This document shows positions 11,363 through 22,972 of a DNA stretch of 64,000 bases, in pieces. The notes under the pieces are model-generated. The model was not told the origin of the DNA and made no database searches. It was given only the letters and a program-made list of their open reading frames with translations. The stretch is from Gambelia wislizenii (taxonomy: Eukaryota; Chordata; Lepidosauria; Squamata; Crotaphytidae). The stretch is from contig JAUMIR010000003.1 in the NCBI GenBank assembly GCA_030847615.1, forward strand, positions 67,404,001 through 67,468,000. The letters run 5' to 3'. Position numbers and translations under genes: made by a program. Every line of letters starts with the position of its first letter. The first letter of the stretch is position 1.

Positions 11363-13317
11363 CTCCTACATTGGTCTCTTCAATCCAGTCAGTTCTATCT
11401 TTTCTCATGGCACATCAGCACTTTTTCAACAGGCAGCTTCCATGGACTCCAACACAGAGACTGCCAGCACAAGACAACCTGTATGGGAAGAATTTCCACT
11501 GAACTGGGCTTGCTCTTTTGCGTTTGCATTTGTCTCCTGACGGGACTTGCCCAGTCCTTCACCAGCTCACCAGTCCCTTACAAACAGCTGCTTTTGTGTA
11601 TGTGTATCTTTGAATACATTTTTCAGCCAAGACTATGCAATTAGACAGTCAAGGGCAAATGCTAAGAGCCATTCTCTATTCAACAGAGTCTACAAGAAAA
11701 GAAAGGTACTTCAGCTTTTGGTTCATGGCCACATTGTGGGTCGTATAGTCAATGTGGCAGGAAACCTTCAGACACTTAACAGTATATTGGGAGGAAACAA
11801 GAGATTGCCCATGGAATAAGTGGAGGGACACTGAATGTCGTTCTTGACCTTCTCTTTTATAGCTTGCAGCATGGACATTTCCAAACAAGAATCAAAACCA
11901 AAGGCAGATACATTTTTGCTAGACTACAACAACTGATGGCCAAAAGATTTCAAAGACATTCTTAAAAAGTTCCAGAAATGTGCCCTGGGACAACTTGACA
12001 TTAACCTTTTCAATATGATGACATAGTTTTCCTTTCAGAAGCAGAACAGCAAACAAGAAGGAATGTCTGACTTTTAACACTTGTAATAATTAAGTTTAAC
12101 CCTATAATAGTACTTGCAGAGCTGTAGAATCCAGAAGGAAGAGCATAGAAACTAGTGGAGATACTGCTAGAATTCCCTCATGATAGGAATCTTACCCAGG
12201 AGGAGGTAGGGTTGCTGGTGAAATCTACCACAGACACTACTGGTATTAGAGGTTCCTGTTCTGAAGGGGCAGCGTTCTTGCAGTATTAGACAACCTTGTT
12301 TCAAGTGTCCACATGGGATGAATCCACTGCTCTTGAAATTTACAGATGTATTTACAAATATGTCTGTGGAAAATATTAAGAGTGTTATTCTTAAAAGTGG
12401 TGGATGATAATGAAACAGATGCAAATAAAAGAGAATGGAGAAGCACATGTTTGTGTATAGTAGCTTTTTGTATAAGCACACTTGGGGGAAAAATGTGTGT
12501 TATTTTCTGTATTATGTTCTGCCTAAGATCCACTAATGTAAAAAAAATCTGGAAAATGTCCACAAATGATGGAGTAAACAAGATCATCCAACCCTCTGAG
12601 ACACAGTGGAGGCAGATTATATTAGATTCCTAATCACAAAAAGGGGAGACCTGACTTTTCCCAAATGGAAGCAAAACATTCACATGTTGTATTCAGCATA
12701 TGTAATATAACTGTAAATCTGTACACGCTCATGCAACTACTCTCATTTGATAAGTGGAGTGTCCACATGTTACTTTCAATATATGGACAGTCTTTATACC
12801 TGTGTACATCAATTCTTTCTCTGCACATTCATACAGGTTTTGACATGTAATGGAGTCTGCCTGTGTTTATACTGGATGATAGTCACTGTCCACTAAGGGC
12901 ATTTCTTAAGCTGAAAGATCACATGACAGCATACCATAACTGGAGACAAATTTCACCAGCTTTGAGGGACCTTGGCATTTGGAGACATTCCCAAAAAAGT
13001 TAGTGGAAAAGACTTAAGGTTGGGTCCTAAAAGAAAAAAAAAGCCAGATGAAGTAAAGATCAGAAAACCAGAAGGAGAAAGGAATGGAATGACCTGCCAA
13101 ATAGCATGGCTGTCTCCATGAACAGGGCCTGTCTCACATATCAACACAGGTTCCATGAGAAGGGGCTAGCATCGAGTAATGTTCACAGGTACATCTTCAA
13201 AATTGTTGGCTTTGGACATCATGTCTACCAGACACTCAGCCTCTCTTTCTCTCAGCCAGAGAGATTTTGAGGGAAAAGATGCTTAATGCTTGCTTCTTTG
13301 TTGGTTTGGTTATTAAT
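11363..13317. other. Unassigned sequence
   Basis: About 1.95 kb without a convincing gene or repeat. Short open frames on both strands have no recognisable domain and no splice context I can support. The first 300 bases after the CR1 tail may belong to another old element. Confidence 0.4.
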
Positions 13318-13385
13318 TATCCCACCTTTCTCCCAACATAGGACCCAAGGAAGCTTACAATAACCAAGATAAAGCTCAAAAACTA
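13318..13385 (-). repeat. SINE tail fragment
   Basis: The minus-strand reading gives the pattern GTAAGCTTCCTTGGGTCC followed by GGGAGAAAGGTGGGATAAT, the 3' end typical of a squamate tRNA-derived SINE whose fuller copies lie at 32.73-33.01 kb and 47.88-48.09 kb. Only the tail is recognisable. Confidence 0.5.
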
Positions 13386-13449
13386 GAGAAATGTATGTAC
13401 TGGGACAAGTAAGTAGCCATTTCAGAAACATCAGTACTTATATTGGGTA

Positions 13450-13516
13450 CTCCTGCATGGCAGGGGGTTGGACTAGATGGCCCTTGTGGTATCTTCCAAT
13501 TCTGTGATTCTATATG
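13450..13516 (+). repeat. CR1 3'-terminal fragment
   Basis: Contains GGTTGGACTAGATGGCCC, then CTTCCAATTCTGTGATTCTAT: the last ~65 bases of CR1 with its octamer-like tail. An extremely 5'-truncated copy. Confidence 0.75.
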
Positions 13517-15755
13517 CTATCCACTGGCTATGTATATTGCAAGATACTCATCACAACCTTGGGGTTCTGGTTGAATGTGTCAAAAATGGCACTCAAAGAG
13601 CACAACAACTGTGGCAAGACTGTATGGAGACTTTTGTAGTCATGAGTACAATCATACTTGTGTGTGCTTTTTGCTTTGTGTAACAGGTGGAAAGGGACTC
13701 TTAGCAGTGGAAAATGTGCATGTCTGCATACAGACAATTATTTTTAGGGATCAGTGACGTGCCTTTTTTTGCTATGGTAGCATTAGCATTGATGCCCCTT
13801 TTGTAGCCTATTCTAGATGTGCAAGTGTAATGAAGGAGAATAGGTTACAGCAGGATCAACTCTGATGTGAGGTGGGAGTGGGGGTATTTCCTTCATTAAA
13901 GGAACAGAAGGTGTTAGTGCTAGTGTAGAAGAAAGTGAACACATCTTCTCATGTCACAGTAAGGCATTGTTTGGGTTAACCATGGTTTGTGGCTTAAGCC
14001 ACAAATTTCATGCCAGACAACCAAACAAGCCATAGTTTATCTTTCCCATTTTGGGTTTGTTGCTTGTTTGATTCTCTCCTATCTCTTTCGCAGATCTGTG
14101 TCTTATTAGTAGAGATGGATTTAGAGATCACAACAAACCAAATTTCAACAAACCATACCATTTATGATCTGCAAGTACAGTCATACTCTTTCCTGAGAAA
14201 AACTGAAGTGTTAAAAAAAATATGCTGGCTGAGGGATTCTATGACTTGTAGTCCCAAAAAGTAATGTTTCAAAGCTCTGCCAACAGGCATCCAAAATGGA
14301 AACATCACAATGGCACTTGAAATGTCTTACAACAAGATTACTGGTCCCTGTTTTTTCAGCATACATATCAGAGACCATGATGGGTCACAGAAAATGAGTA
14401 TCAGTTCTGTTCTCTTCTACATCTGCCCCCAAGTTTCTGCAAAGCTTGTGGTGGCACACAATTTGTGTTGCTCCAGCCCAATGGATTTCAGTACTGGAAA
14501 AGATCCCAAGTTTAAAAGCCAATATAAGCAATCATTTTTAGACAAAGTGCAAGAAACAAATACAAATGGTTCAGGTTTCTGCCAGGCATGAAGAGCTCCC
14601 TGCTTTCTTGCCTGCTGGATAAAGGATGGTGAAGGAGAGGAATTAATTCCTTTAGTGTAATTAACAGCTGGGCCAGTTCTGGAGGATCTTGAGCTGGTAA
14701 TGAACCATGGCACCACTTTAATTTCCTCTTTGCCCTACCATCGTGTTATTAAAACCAAGAATAGGTTCCATCAAATATCCCTTAAAGGGGAAAAGGAAAG
14801 AGAGAGGAAGGGAGCTGGATTTGTCTCAATGGAAGATGATAAATTAGACTTTGCAGGATAAAGGGAGAAGGGGCGAAGGGGAGGGCATGGACTGTGAATT
14901 TTTATATACATTCTGTGTAGAGAGAGTGTGTGTATATACCTACATATATATTCTCTTTTGGAATGACCTCCTTATGCCCCATCCATCAGCCTGGGGTTGG
15001 CTTATTCTAACCAGCAGATTCTTTTCTTCTGTCTAACAGGCCCATCAGACACAATCTGCATGCCAATTACTGGAACAGACCCCCTGATACTGAAAAATGG
15101 AAATTAGCTGTCAAGGCAAGGCATCAGCTGAGCAGTTCCGATTGCTTGCTCTCTGTCTGTGGCTCATATCCATCTGCACTCCATTCTGTGTGCAGCTCCA
15201 ACAAGGGAGCCCCCACTGGAAAAAAAAGTAATCTAATTTTTTCCCTTCCTAAAACACCTACCACACTTTATTGTTATTCGTATTAGTTGCCAACATTGGG
15301 GCACAATGTGAAATTCACCAGAGGGCAAGAACCGTTTGGAGAGGAGAGAAAAGAACTCTAATAATTGCATTTTGGCACTAGGCAGATCACAGAATCCAAT
15401 AAAAGGGCATTCAGAGGAAATGCTAATATAGGACAAGTAGAACAAGCAAGCAAAAATGGCTTCCATACTGCAATCTTACTCCACTTCTCCACTTCCATCA
15501 GTGCACCTGGCCCAGATGTCCAGGAGAAACACATGCTCTAAACTACACAGGAGCAGTACCTCTGTACTGTACCAGTAGTACTAAAAGTAGGTCTTGGTTT
15601 CTTAGGACAATCAGCAAAGGCAGGATTAATAGCAGATGTATGGGGTTATGGTTGCTTTTTTGTCTTTGTCCATATCCCCATGTTCCAGATCCCTTATCCT
15701 TGTGATGCAAGGAACATCAAGGCTGGGATGGTGTTGGCTGGGCAAGTGGCTTTAA
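13517..15755. other. Unassigned sequence with a small repeat piece
   Basis: About 2.2 kb with no supported gene. Around 14225-14280 is a stretch (TGCTGGCTGAGGGATTC, CTTGTAGTCCCAAAAAGTAA) that resembles the end of a common squamate interspersed repeat. The rest looks like single-copy non-coding DNA. Confidence 0.4.
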
Positions 15756-15965
15756 GACGGCCAATGTGGTGGAGTAGTTTGAGAAAGTGTCTGTGAGACC
15801 AAGGTTTGCTGAGCCATGGAAACCCACTGGGTGACCTTGGGCAAGTCACACTCTCTCAGCCTCCAAAGAAGGCAATGGCAAACCTCCTCTGACTATATCT
15901 TGCCAAGAAAACCCTAGGATAGGGTTGCCATTAGCACAAGCTGGCTTGAAGGCACATAACAACAG
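15756..15965 (+). repeat. Sauria-type SINE (tRNA head), degraded
   Basis: Plus-strand match along its length to the better SINE at 50985-51208: GGCCAATGTGGTGGAGTAG at the head, GGTGACCTTGGGCAAGTCAC in the body, GGCAATGGCAAACCTCC and CTTGCCAAGAAAACCCTA, ending GAAGGCACATAACAACA. The polymerase III B box is decayed. The end matches a BovB-type LINE tail, the expected partner of Sauria SINEs. Confidence 0.8.
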
Positions 15966-16510
15966 CTGTATCCCAAGATATACTGAATCTGATATTATAC
16001 TTTCCAGGCAGTAATAGTAATCTTCATCTACTCCTGAATATTCATTAATAGGATCGAGACCTATGTTGATTGTTGATTAATTGTTGGTAATATCACAGTT
16101 ATTATAATTATGGAAAGTGTATATAGCATACTGAGTGGTAACTGGCAAGTTATTCCATACAAAAACATCAGATGGCCTCAGACAAACACTAACAGAACTT
16201 TACTCCCAAACAGCAATCTCCAGATGATTCTAACTAGAACTCCCATCACTCCCAGTCAGCTGGCTGGGGTGATGGGGACTATAGTCCAACACAGCTGAGG
16301 GGCCTTTAAGTGAGGAAGGTTGGCCTGCACACCTACAGATACCCATCTAATAAAGAGCTAATAATACTGGTAATAAAACCTTAGAGAATTGTTCTGAAAA
16401 AAGAAGACTGTGGTAATCTATCTGGGATGCTTTAAATGCTATGCATATCCTAAATACTATTTGAATCCGATTATAATCTTGCAACCTCCCCCTTTATCTT
16501 TATGCTTTTA
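15966..16510. other. Unassigned sequence with a short palindromic repeat piece
   Basis: AT-rich non-coding sequence. At about 16210-16305 is a piece with AACTCCCATCACTCCCAG, GGCTGGGGTGATGGGGACTA and TAGTCCAACACAGCTGAGG, an imperfect inverted pattern also seen at 48164-48266 and 62600-62670. No gene seen. Confidence 0.4.
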
Positions 16511-16743
16511 TACAGTTGTCCCTCCATATTCACAGATTTGGCATTCAAGGATTTAAGTATTCATGGCTTGAAAATATTCTTAAAAAAATAATAATCCAAA
16601 AAGCAAACCTTGATTTTGTCATCTTATATAAGGGACACCATTTTTCTATGCCATTGCATATAATGGACTTGAGTATTCACAGATTTGGGTATTCACGGGG
16701 GGTCCTGGAACCAAACCCCAGCAAATGTGAAGGGACTACTGTA
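16511..16743. mobile_element. Tc1/mariner (Tigger-like) MITE
   Basis: A 229-bp element flanked by TA dinucleotides (16511-16512 and 16742-16743). The left end reads CAGTTGTCCCTCCATATTCA. The right end, reverse complemented, reads CAGTAGTCCCTTCACATTTG, an imperfect terminal inverted repeat. The internal text (bodies of the form GATTTGGGTATTCACGGGGG, TCCTGGAACCAAACCCC) matches the familiar Tigger-like non-autonomous design. No transposase is present. Confidence 0.75.
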
Positions 16744-17289
16744 ACTCAATATATTGATGGAACATAACTTACTCTTGCGGACCCAGACCATACCGCCCTC
16801 CGCCCTCCTGAATAACACGCAGACACACCATTCCTTTTCTTGGCTCTGTATTGGTTACATATTTGGAATACATGGTTAGGTACAGGTTAGTAAAGTAAAC
16901 AAATACATGTTGAGATAGATATATGTTTGAGGTAGATATATGTTTGGCAATAAATTGGCCGCAACTTGCAAGCTAAATGGTTGGCGGCAATGTATGGGTC
17001 ATGATCTCCTCATTGCCCACCCATGTGGGCAAAGGTGGGTCAGTCCATCCCAATTCCCACCTTCTAGAGAAGAGAGCCAGTGGCCGGGCCGTCCGCCTGA
17101 CACTCTCTCCTCCCCTGCAAACAAGTACATGTTAACAAACGTGGAAGGGGCCTCCCCTTGAACTTGAACTTGAACTTGATGGAGGCCCCTATTCTTCCTG
17201 CCTTATCACAACCCAATACATCCGCCACTAAGGCGTTCTCCATGGGAACCACCTTCCGCCAACCATTGCTCCCATCAACAGGCAGGCCT

Positions 17290-18111
17290 ACCAGTCGTAC
17301 GGGACACATGGCTGCTCAGGCAATGCCCTCCTGGGTCTTATGTAGTTGACATATGCCCTGGAATGCCATCGCCCCAATCTCATGATGGACTCTGTGGACA
17401 AGCCCGCCTCTGCTGCCATGGTTGCAGCCCCTATCCAAAAGGAATGGCTGCCAAAATCCTCAGCTGGCAGCCCCACCCGCCGAATTGCCATCTTCAGCAT
17501 GCTCACAAATTGGAATCTGGTAAGTGGAACCCCATCTTTATGCCGGAACAGGGGACCCCGCTCGTTGCCCCGGACCTCTACGAAGACCTTCAGGCTTGCT
17601 ACAGGGCATGGGGTGGAGCCCTTCAGCCTCCTCAGATGCAGGGTGGCCCCGTGCCTATGCTGATCCGCCTTCGAGTGCCTGATGCGCAGAGCCAAGTCAT
17701 TGGCACCGATGGTAATATTGCCCATCTGCAGCGCCCTGACGGACGTGTCTGTCTTGGAGGAACACACCATCTCCCCAACCCACAAGGCCCTGAGGATGTG
17801 ATCGTGTGTGCTGCCCCAAAGAGCAGCGCCTCATAGTTGGAGTGGCAGATGAACGGCAGAAGGGCAACTAGCTGCGCCAGCATCCCGTAAGACACTGGCC
17901 ACCTCGTGTCCAGCACCCTTGGCATCTCCCTCCTCCATCCCTCCATTGCTTTTCTTACCAGGAAGGTGTCACATGGGTCTCTGAGCCCTGCTGCTTTGCT
18001 GAAGAAGGAAATGCCCGCTGCTTGGCCAGCAATGGTCCTAGAAGCCAGCCCTCTGTCCTTCAGGGAGGCCAGGTAATGCAACACCTCTCTCTCTGATGCT
18101 GGTCCCGCCAT
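17290..18111 (-). pseudogene. Tyrosine recombinase of a DIRS-order element, frameshifted
   Basis: Two overlapping minus-strand frames. The upstream one (from 18111) gives a SAM-like core-binding domain (HYLASLKDRGLASRTIAGQ, then SFFSKAAGLRDP). A frameshift near 17800 leads into the catalytic domain (from 17785): RALQMGNITIG, ADQHRHGATLHLRRLKG, GSHSFWIGAATMAAEAG and IMRLGRWHSRAYVNYIRP. The His-x-x-Arg box has Trp in place of the catalytic Arg (HSFW), while the terminal Trp/His and nucleophile Tyr (in VNYIR) are present. In life this enzyme inserts circular cDNA without endonuclease cutting or target duplications. The frameshift and the missing Arg mean it is dead. Confidence 0.75.
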
Positions 18112-18229
18112 CCCATAGCCGTGCCTCTGCCTGAAGGCCCCAAACTGGGATGCCGTTCTCTCATAACAGGCCTACATGGAAGGCACAAAGGAGTCCGCTA
18201 CATCCTGTATCACGGTTCGCTCCCAAGGC

Positions 18230-18385
18230 TCCAAAGGTCTGTTGGGAAAAGGACCTCCACTTAATCCGCGTCCGGCGCTAGCAAACGGAACCGGTCCTCC
18301 TGAAACCGAGATAAGGCGTCTGCGATCTCATTATCCATTCCGGGATGTGCCAAGTGTGGAAACTGATGTTGGCTTCAGCGACCAC
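18230..18385 (-). pseudogene. RNase H C-terminal remnant of the DIRS-order element
   Basis: The minus-strand reading includes HPGMDNEIADALSRFQEDRF and then RLLAPDAD before a stop codon, continuing as VEVLFPTDLWSLG. The string with N-x-I-A-D-A-L-S-R-F is the characteristic end of the RNase H domain in DIRS-type and related reverse-transcribing elements, and it is correctly placed just upstream of the recombinase. The expected His-Ile-Pro-Gly reads Ala-His-Pro-Gly. One in-frame stop breaks the link to the recombinase. I read this by eye; no search was run. Confidence 0.65.
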
Positions 18386-18400
18386 TGGCGCAGCCTGTGT

Positions 18401-19620
18401 GTTACCACAGGGGGCTTCCCATGGCCCTTGTCCTTCCCCTACTCCAGGAGCCCCCTTTGGTTTCCCTTCCCCCTTCTATCTTTTTTTAATTTATTTTTTT
18501 GTTGGGAGTGCGCCGCCACGATCAAACCAGAGGAGGGGGGTGGAGGGGCCAGCCCTGCTCCACCTGGATGGTGGAACACCGTGGGAGGGGGGAGTGACCC
18601 CAAGCCTCCCCCGTGCATCCGCTCGGCCCTCCCCAAAGGCCGGGCTGGCTCCCCGTGCTGGCTGGCACGCCCCTGCATTGCGCCGCTATTGGGTGAAGCC
18701 CCCCCATGTCTGGCCGAGGGATGATCCCTTACCGTGGCCTATGCGGTGCGGCCTGCCGCCAGGGACAACTGCTGGGCGTTCCCCTCCCCACCGGCGCAGA
18801 ACTGAGTGCCTGGGGTGGACACCCCCAAGCTCCATGTAGAGCGGCGCTGCTTCTGCCGCCTGCCTGCGCCCCACCCCAACGCCGAGCCAGAGGACTTCCC
18901 CCATTGGCAGCTTGCACCCATGCAGCCCCGAAGTCCCAATGCCTGGGTCATCAGCTGGGCATTCCTCCCCCCACCAGCTCAGAACCGGGGGACTGGGGCG
19001 GAATGCCCGCAAGCTCCGCTTGGAGCGGCGCTGCACCTTGCTCCTGCTTGCACCCCCACCCCGGAGTCGAGCCAGTGGAACCGCTCCATCGGCGACTTGC
19101 GCCCGTGTTAGCCCCAATCCCCCCGAAGGCCCAACACCAGCAGCAGCTGCTGCTATAGCCCCGTCCCGGGCCTGCCCGCCCAGCCTCAGCTGCCATACCT
19201 TATGAGGTATGGGAGGGGTCAAGGAGGCAGCCCTTTCCAAAGGCCGCAACAGAGCGCCCTGCTGCTGCCTCCGTCGCTGCCTTGCCTCTGGGCAGGCTGC
19301 ATCCTGGCGCAGCCTTAAATCGCCCAGTTTTGCGCCATTCCCCTGGCCAATTGGGATGAGGCAGGCCCACCCCCATTGACTCGCTTCTCTTTTTCCCTCC
19401 CAGCCGCAAAGGCCGCTGGGAAGGAGGCGAGAAGACGGCGGCGCCCATGGGCTCACCATGCAGCCACCCTCCCCCCCCCACCAGTAACAAAGGCCGAGCG
19501 GGGGTGAGGGGCAGGGCAGGAGGGCTGGAGGAAAGGGCGGCTGGCTGGGCCGCAAAACAGCCTGATGGCCAGCAGCAAACCCCCTTCTCCAAGTCCACCA
19601 TTCTCAGCTACCTCAAAGTC
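18401..19620. other. GC-rich, CpG-rich block with a 183-bp tandem duplication
   Basis: Much more GC-rich than anything else in the window. Two similar units about 183 bp apart begin near 18771 (GCTGGGCGTTCCCCTCCCCA) and 18954 (GCTGGGCATTCCTCC) and share AAGCTCC, GGAGCGGCGCTGC-like text and further blocks. Open frames on both strands (for example 289 codons on the minus strand at 18686-19555) are rich in Gly, Pro, Arg and Ala and look like by-products of base composition. It may be the 5' (gag-side) part of the adjoining DIRS-order element or an independent CpG island. I cannot decide which. Confidence 0.45.
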
Positions 19621-20853
19621 TCCTGCTCTTAAAAATGACTGTCTTTCCAGATAGGCAGTGCCTTCTGCGCTGGTCTAGATGAGGGAATAAAATGTGGATT
19701 AGTGCGAACCTATGCCAATTCGCAGCAGCTTTCATCTGTCTCCACGATCTTTTTGCAAGGTCGCTGGTGTGTAAAGCTATCTATGTTTGCTGTTCACATG
19801 GAGGCATGCCAGAGAATCAAGATGGCGGGCACAAGTGAATTACTCCCAGTTCTATACTTCCCAAATTGCTCCCACCAAACAGTATTTTTAAAAACTAAAT
19901 CCATGTATGGAAGAGCGATCTTCCACTGAAATAATGAAAAAAGAAGAAGAAGGCTGTTTCATCACCTCAGCACATGATTGCTATGGTGACAATCCAACAT
20001 GGCAGTTCTGGACACTGCCTCCTTAGCAAGCTCCGCCCCCCCATGCACATCCAACCAATCAGCTATCCACTTCAGCACTGTGCTGCAATGCAATTTGGTT
20101 GTCCTAACAAGCAGGAGTGTGCATTTCCCCCCCCCACAGTTTTTAAAAAAAACTCAGGAAAAGCCCCAAAGGCTTTTTCCCCGTAGTTTCCCCAAATTTT
20201 GCTCCCCCTCCCTCCAAAAAGGATGGAACACTGTGGGATCCCATTTGGACACATGGATGCTATGCTGATTCCATGAGGATTTATTTCACCGTCTGGACAA
20301 CCCCTTCTGTCTCTCCTTTTTAAACATCACTCTTCAAACACAAACCATTACAAAGAAGGGTTTGCATGTGGGAACTAGCCTTAAGCCATCATACTTTTCA
20401 GTGAGAAAAGCACCATTCATCAGATACCTCAGGAAAAGGTGGCTGATAATAAATAAAATAAAATGCCCACTCAGTATAGACTCACTGAGAGGTACCTGGC
20501 ACTGCCTGGGAACAAAGTAAACCTAGGAGTAGCCAAACGACAGATGAAGTACACAGCAGAATAGGGTTTGAAAAACAAAGGCTTCAGCTAGCAGGCTTTA
20601 TCACTGCTCTGACCCACTTTCACCCGCAATAAGAAGACTTACAAACAGCAAGGTTCTTCCAAAAATATCTGGAGGCTTTATCTTCAGTTCCAGTACAAAA
20701 CAAACAAAGAATATATACATCAAACCTGAAGAACAAATCCAACAGCAATTCTCCAAACATCAAACAGTCCACAACAGTAACTCACACAGAGTGTAACTTT
20801 TTGGCTAGTTACCTTCTGCCTAGCCACAGCTGTGCACACACCCATTTCAGCTT
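19621..20853. other. Unassigned sequence, possible LTR-like stretch
   Basis: No gene supported. Poly-C and A-rich stretches lie at 20128-20152. From about 20570 to 20853 the text (cct-gaagaac, atatatacatc, tcttcagttccag) loosely resembles the kind of sequence in the block inserted at 7381-7785, but I could not define ends. Confidence 0.35.
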
Positions 20854-21781
20854 GACGCCCCCTTGTTGTGGGAGAGAGGCTTGCGTACCCTAATGATGTT
20901 TTAAGCTATGCTGGCAATGGCATAATAGCCACTGGTAGGCTCTTCCATGCCAGACAGGTCAAAACCGAAGGGTCTGACAAAGAGTGTCAAAGGGCAGGAT
21001 GGGCTCTCTAGCCTTATGGCAAACATCCTAGGAGAAGGAAAACTCTAATCCCAAACCCAGGCAGATGGTGCACATCCAACCCTGTAAGGTCAACCATCTA
21101 AGAGAAGGAAACTCTAATCAAACCTACAACCCGAGGACCTTGCTGCTACCATCCATGCTTGCAAGGCCATAGCAGATGAACATTTGGTTTAAAGGGTGAG
21201 GCCAGTTCTGTGCATGCTGCACTCCACCAGAAAAATCCATTGCACAGGCTCGAAGGACAAATCCAATTCTGAAAAAGCCCTGTAGCAATAGGCGAGGGAT
21301 GAAACGGCAGGTGTAAAGATGCACTGGAAGCTACACACCCAACCCTGCATGCAGGTGGTTCAGGACTTTGGTTGCTTGAGGCTGACCCCAGTGATGACAG
21401 TCTTGTTTGGCAGCATCCTGAATGACCAAGCAGCCTTTTTAAAGGAGAGCACTGCTTGCTCCATATGGAGAGGGGCCTAGAAAAGGTGGCCTAACGAAAG
21501 CTCATCCCCATCTACCTGGATGGCTAGCCGCAGCCAACGGACATCTTCTGATGTGGTCAAACCAAGGCAAAGAAACAAAGGCACACACCGGCCTCCAAAC
21601 GTGTAAATTACTCATGCCGAACAAGTCTTGAAGAGAAACGACAACACAGAAAGAATCACAGCCTGGAGACATCACCCAAGAAGACCTTCTGCTGTGCTTT
21701 CTGCAACTGAACTTGTTTATCTCAGATTGGTCTTTTTAATCATCAGTGCACTTGCAGATGAGTGCACCTATGGGATGAGTG
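20854..21781 (+). mobile_element. Internally deleted, non-autonomous copy of the zinc-finger LINE
   Basis: Plus-strand copy beginning with the same 5' end as the full-length element (GACGCCCCCTTG, matching 45625 downward). It follows the 5' UTR to about 21609 (ending CCTCCAAACGTGTAAAT), then jumps directly to the last ~170 bases of the ORF at about 21612 (CGAACAAGTCTTGAAGAGAA). Close to 3 kb of coding sequence is missing, including the endonuclease and reverse transcriptase. Similarity ends at about 21781, some 45 bases before the usual 3' terminus. Such 5'-plus-3' derivatives could be mobilised in trans by the intact element. Confidence 0.8.
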
Positions 21782-22900
21782 GCTTGGAACATCACCTCTG
21801 CTGTTATCACTGTTGCTGCAGCCCTGTGCAAGCATAGGAAATGTCAGACTTAGGGCTTGTCTACAGCATTGAAAAACCCCAAATCTGCCCCCCCCAAAAA
21901 AAAAATCTGGACTGATAATGCCATACAACCTGTGGCCTTTTCCCTGAATCTGGTGAATAGTGCCACAATATGTATGGCTCTATTCACACCACACTTGGGG
22001 AATATCCCCTTAATCAGTGTTTTAGAAATCTCACAGTTTTCTCTGGAGTTTGCATGAACATCCAGAGAAAACTGCTGTGTGAACAATCCATCTGAACTAG
22101 ATTTGGAGGGGGCGGTGGGAGAGGAAGGACAAGTGCTGCCTGAGGCAATGCCATTTTTTCTCCTCCTCAGCACCACTTCTCGTTCCAAAGGTAGAGCCCC
22201 AGTGGTAGTCGCTCTCTGAGAATGCCCAGCAAGCCCCACCATCATGAGCCTAGCCAGCTATTTCTGGCTTCAGAGAGAACAACTACCCCGGGGGTTTTGC
22301 TTTTCTAGCACACATTCACCCCTCTGAGCTCCGGGAAAAGCCAAGCCCTAGTGGTAGCTGCTCTCTCTCAAGCCAGAATGGGCAGCTAGCCTTTTGTTTC
22401 CTGAAAAAGGATATGCAAAAAAAAAAAAAAAAAAAAAAAGCCCACAAAACTGCTAGACCTCTACACCTGAAACAGGATTGAAATGTGTCTGGTTAATCTG
22501 TCCAGTCTCTCTCTTTCTATAGAAGAACTTGGGAGTTGAACTGCCACTACCTACTTTGAAAACCTTGTCCAAGAAGGGGATTTCAAGACTGGACAATTAA
22601 ATGATTAGAATAATATGGGTCCATGGAAGCCTTTTTCAGGAGCGGTTACACTAATGTCTCCTGGGGCCACTCTCCCCTGTTAAAGAGACCTTAATTATTT
22701 CCAGAATCCACACAGTCAATTCACTTCTTTTAGATATAACCAGCCATCACAGGTAAGGGTCAAGCAAACAGGGGTTGGTAAAAACCTTTCAGCCTCCTTG
22801 CCACCTTACCTTCACCTGAGCATCATACAAGAATTGTAACAGGATTCTTTGATTAGTCTTTGTGTTTTGTAAGTTTCCTTTTCTTTATTTTTTTACAAAG
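21782..22900. other. Unassigned sequence with A-run
   Basis: Non-coding sequence with a run of C then A at 21890-21905 and a poly(A) run of about 25 bases at 22416-22439. No domain is recognisable in short frames on either strand. Confidence 0.4.
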
Positions 22901-22916
22901 AGAAATAAATAAATTT
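22901..22916. repeat. Left flanking direct repeat of the Penelope-like composite
   Basis: The 16-mer AGAAATAAATAAATTT recurs exactly at 31990-32005, just outside the other end of the composite. It is direct, while the element ends it flanks are inverted, so it behaves as a target-site duplication. It is AT-rich, which lowers certainty. Confidence 0.7.
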
Positions 22917-22972
22917 TCCTTGGGGGTTTTCTGGGCTGTGAGGCTGTGTTCTGGAATAGTTTCTTTCTGACG

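Larger units (their letters stand above)
16780..18400 (-). mobile_element. DIRS-order element remnant, 3' half
   Basis: Minus-strand remnant of a tyrosine-recombinase retrotransposon: the C-terminal end of an RNase H domain at about 18230-18385, then a tyrosine recombinase at 17290-18111. No reverse transcriptase was found upstream, so the element is 5'-deleted or internally deleted. A short TTGAAC-type repeat lies at 17157-17181 and the 3' non-coding part extends to about 16780. Terminal repeats were not identified. The recombinase differs from the DIRS1-like one at 37.2-38.1 kb, so a second lineage (possibly Ngaro-like) is involved. Confidence 0.7.

Noticed and set aside
18686..19555. 289-codon minus-strand frame and several plus-strand frames in the GC-rich block
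   Set aside because: Gly/Pro/Arg/Ala-rich in all frames with no domain; explained by GC-rich composition with few stop codons.
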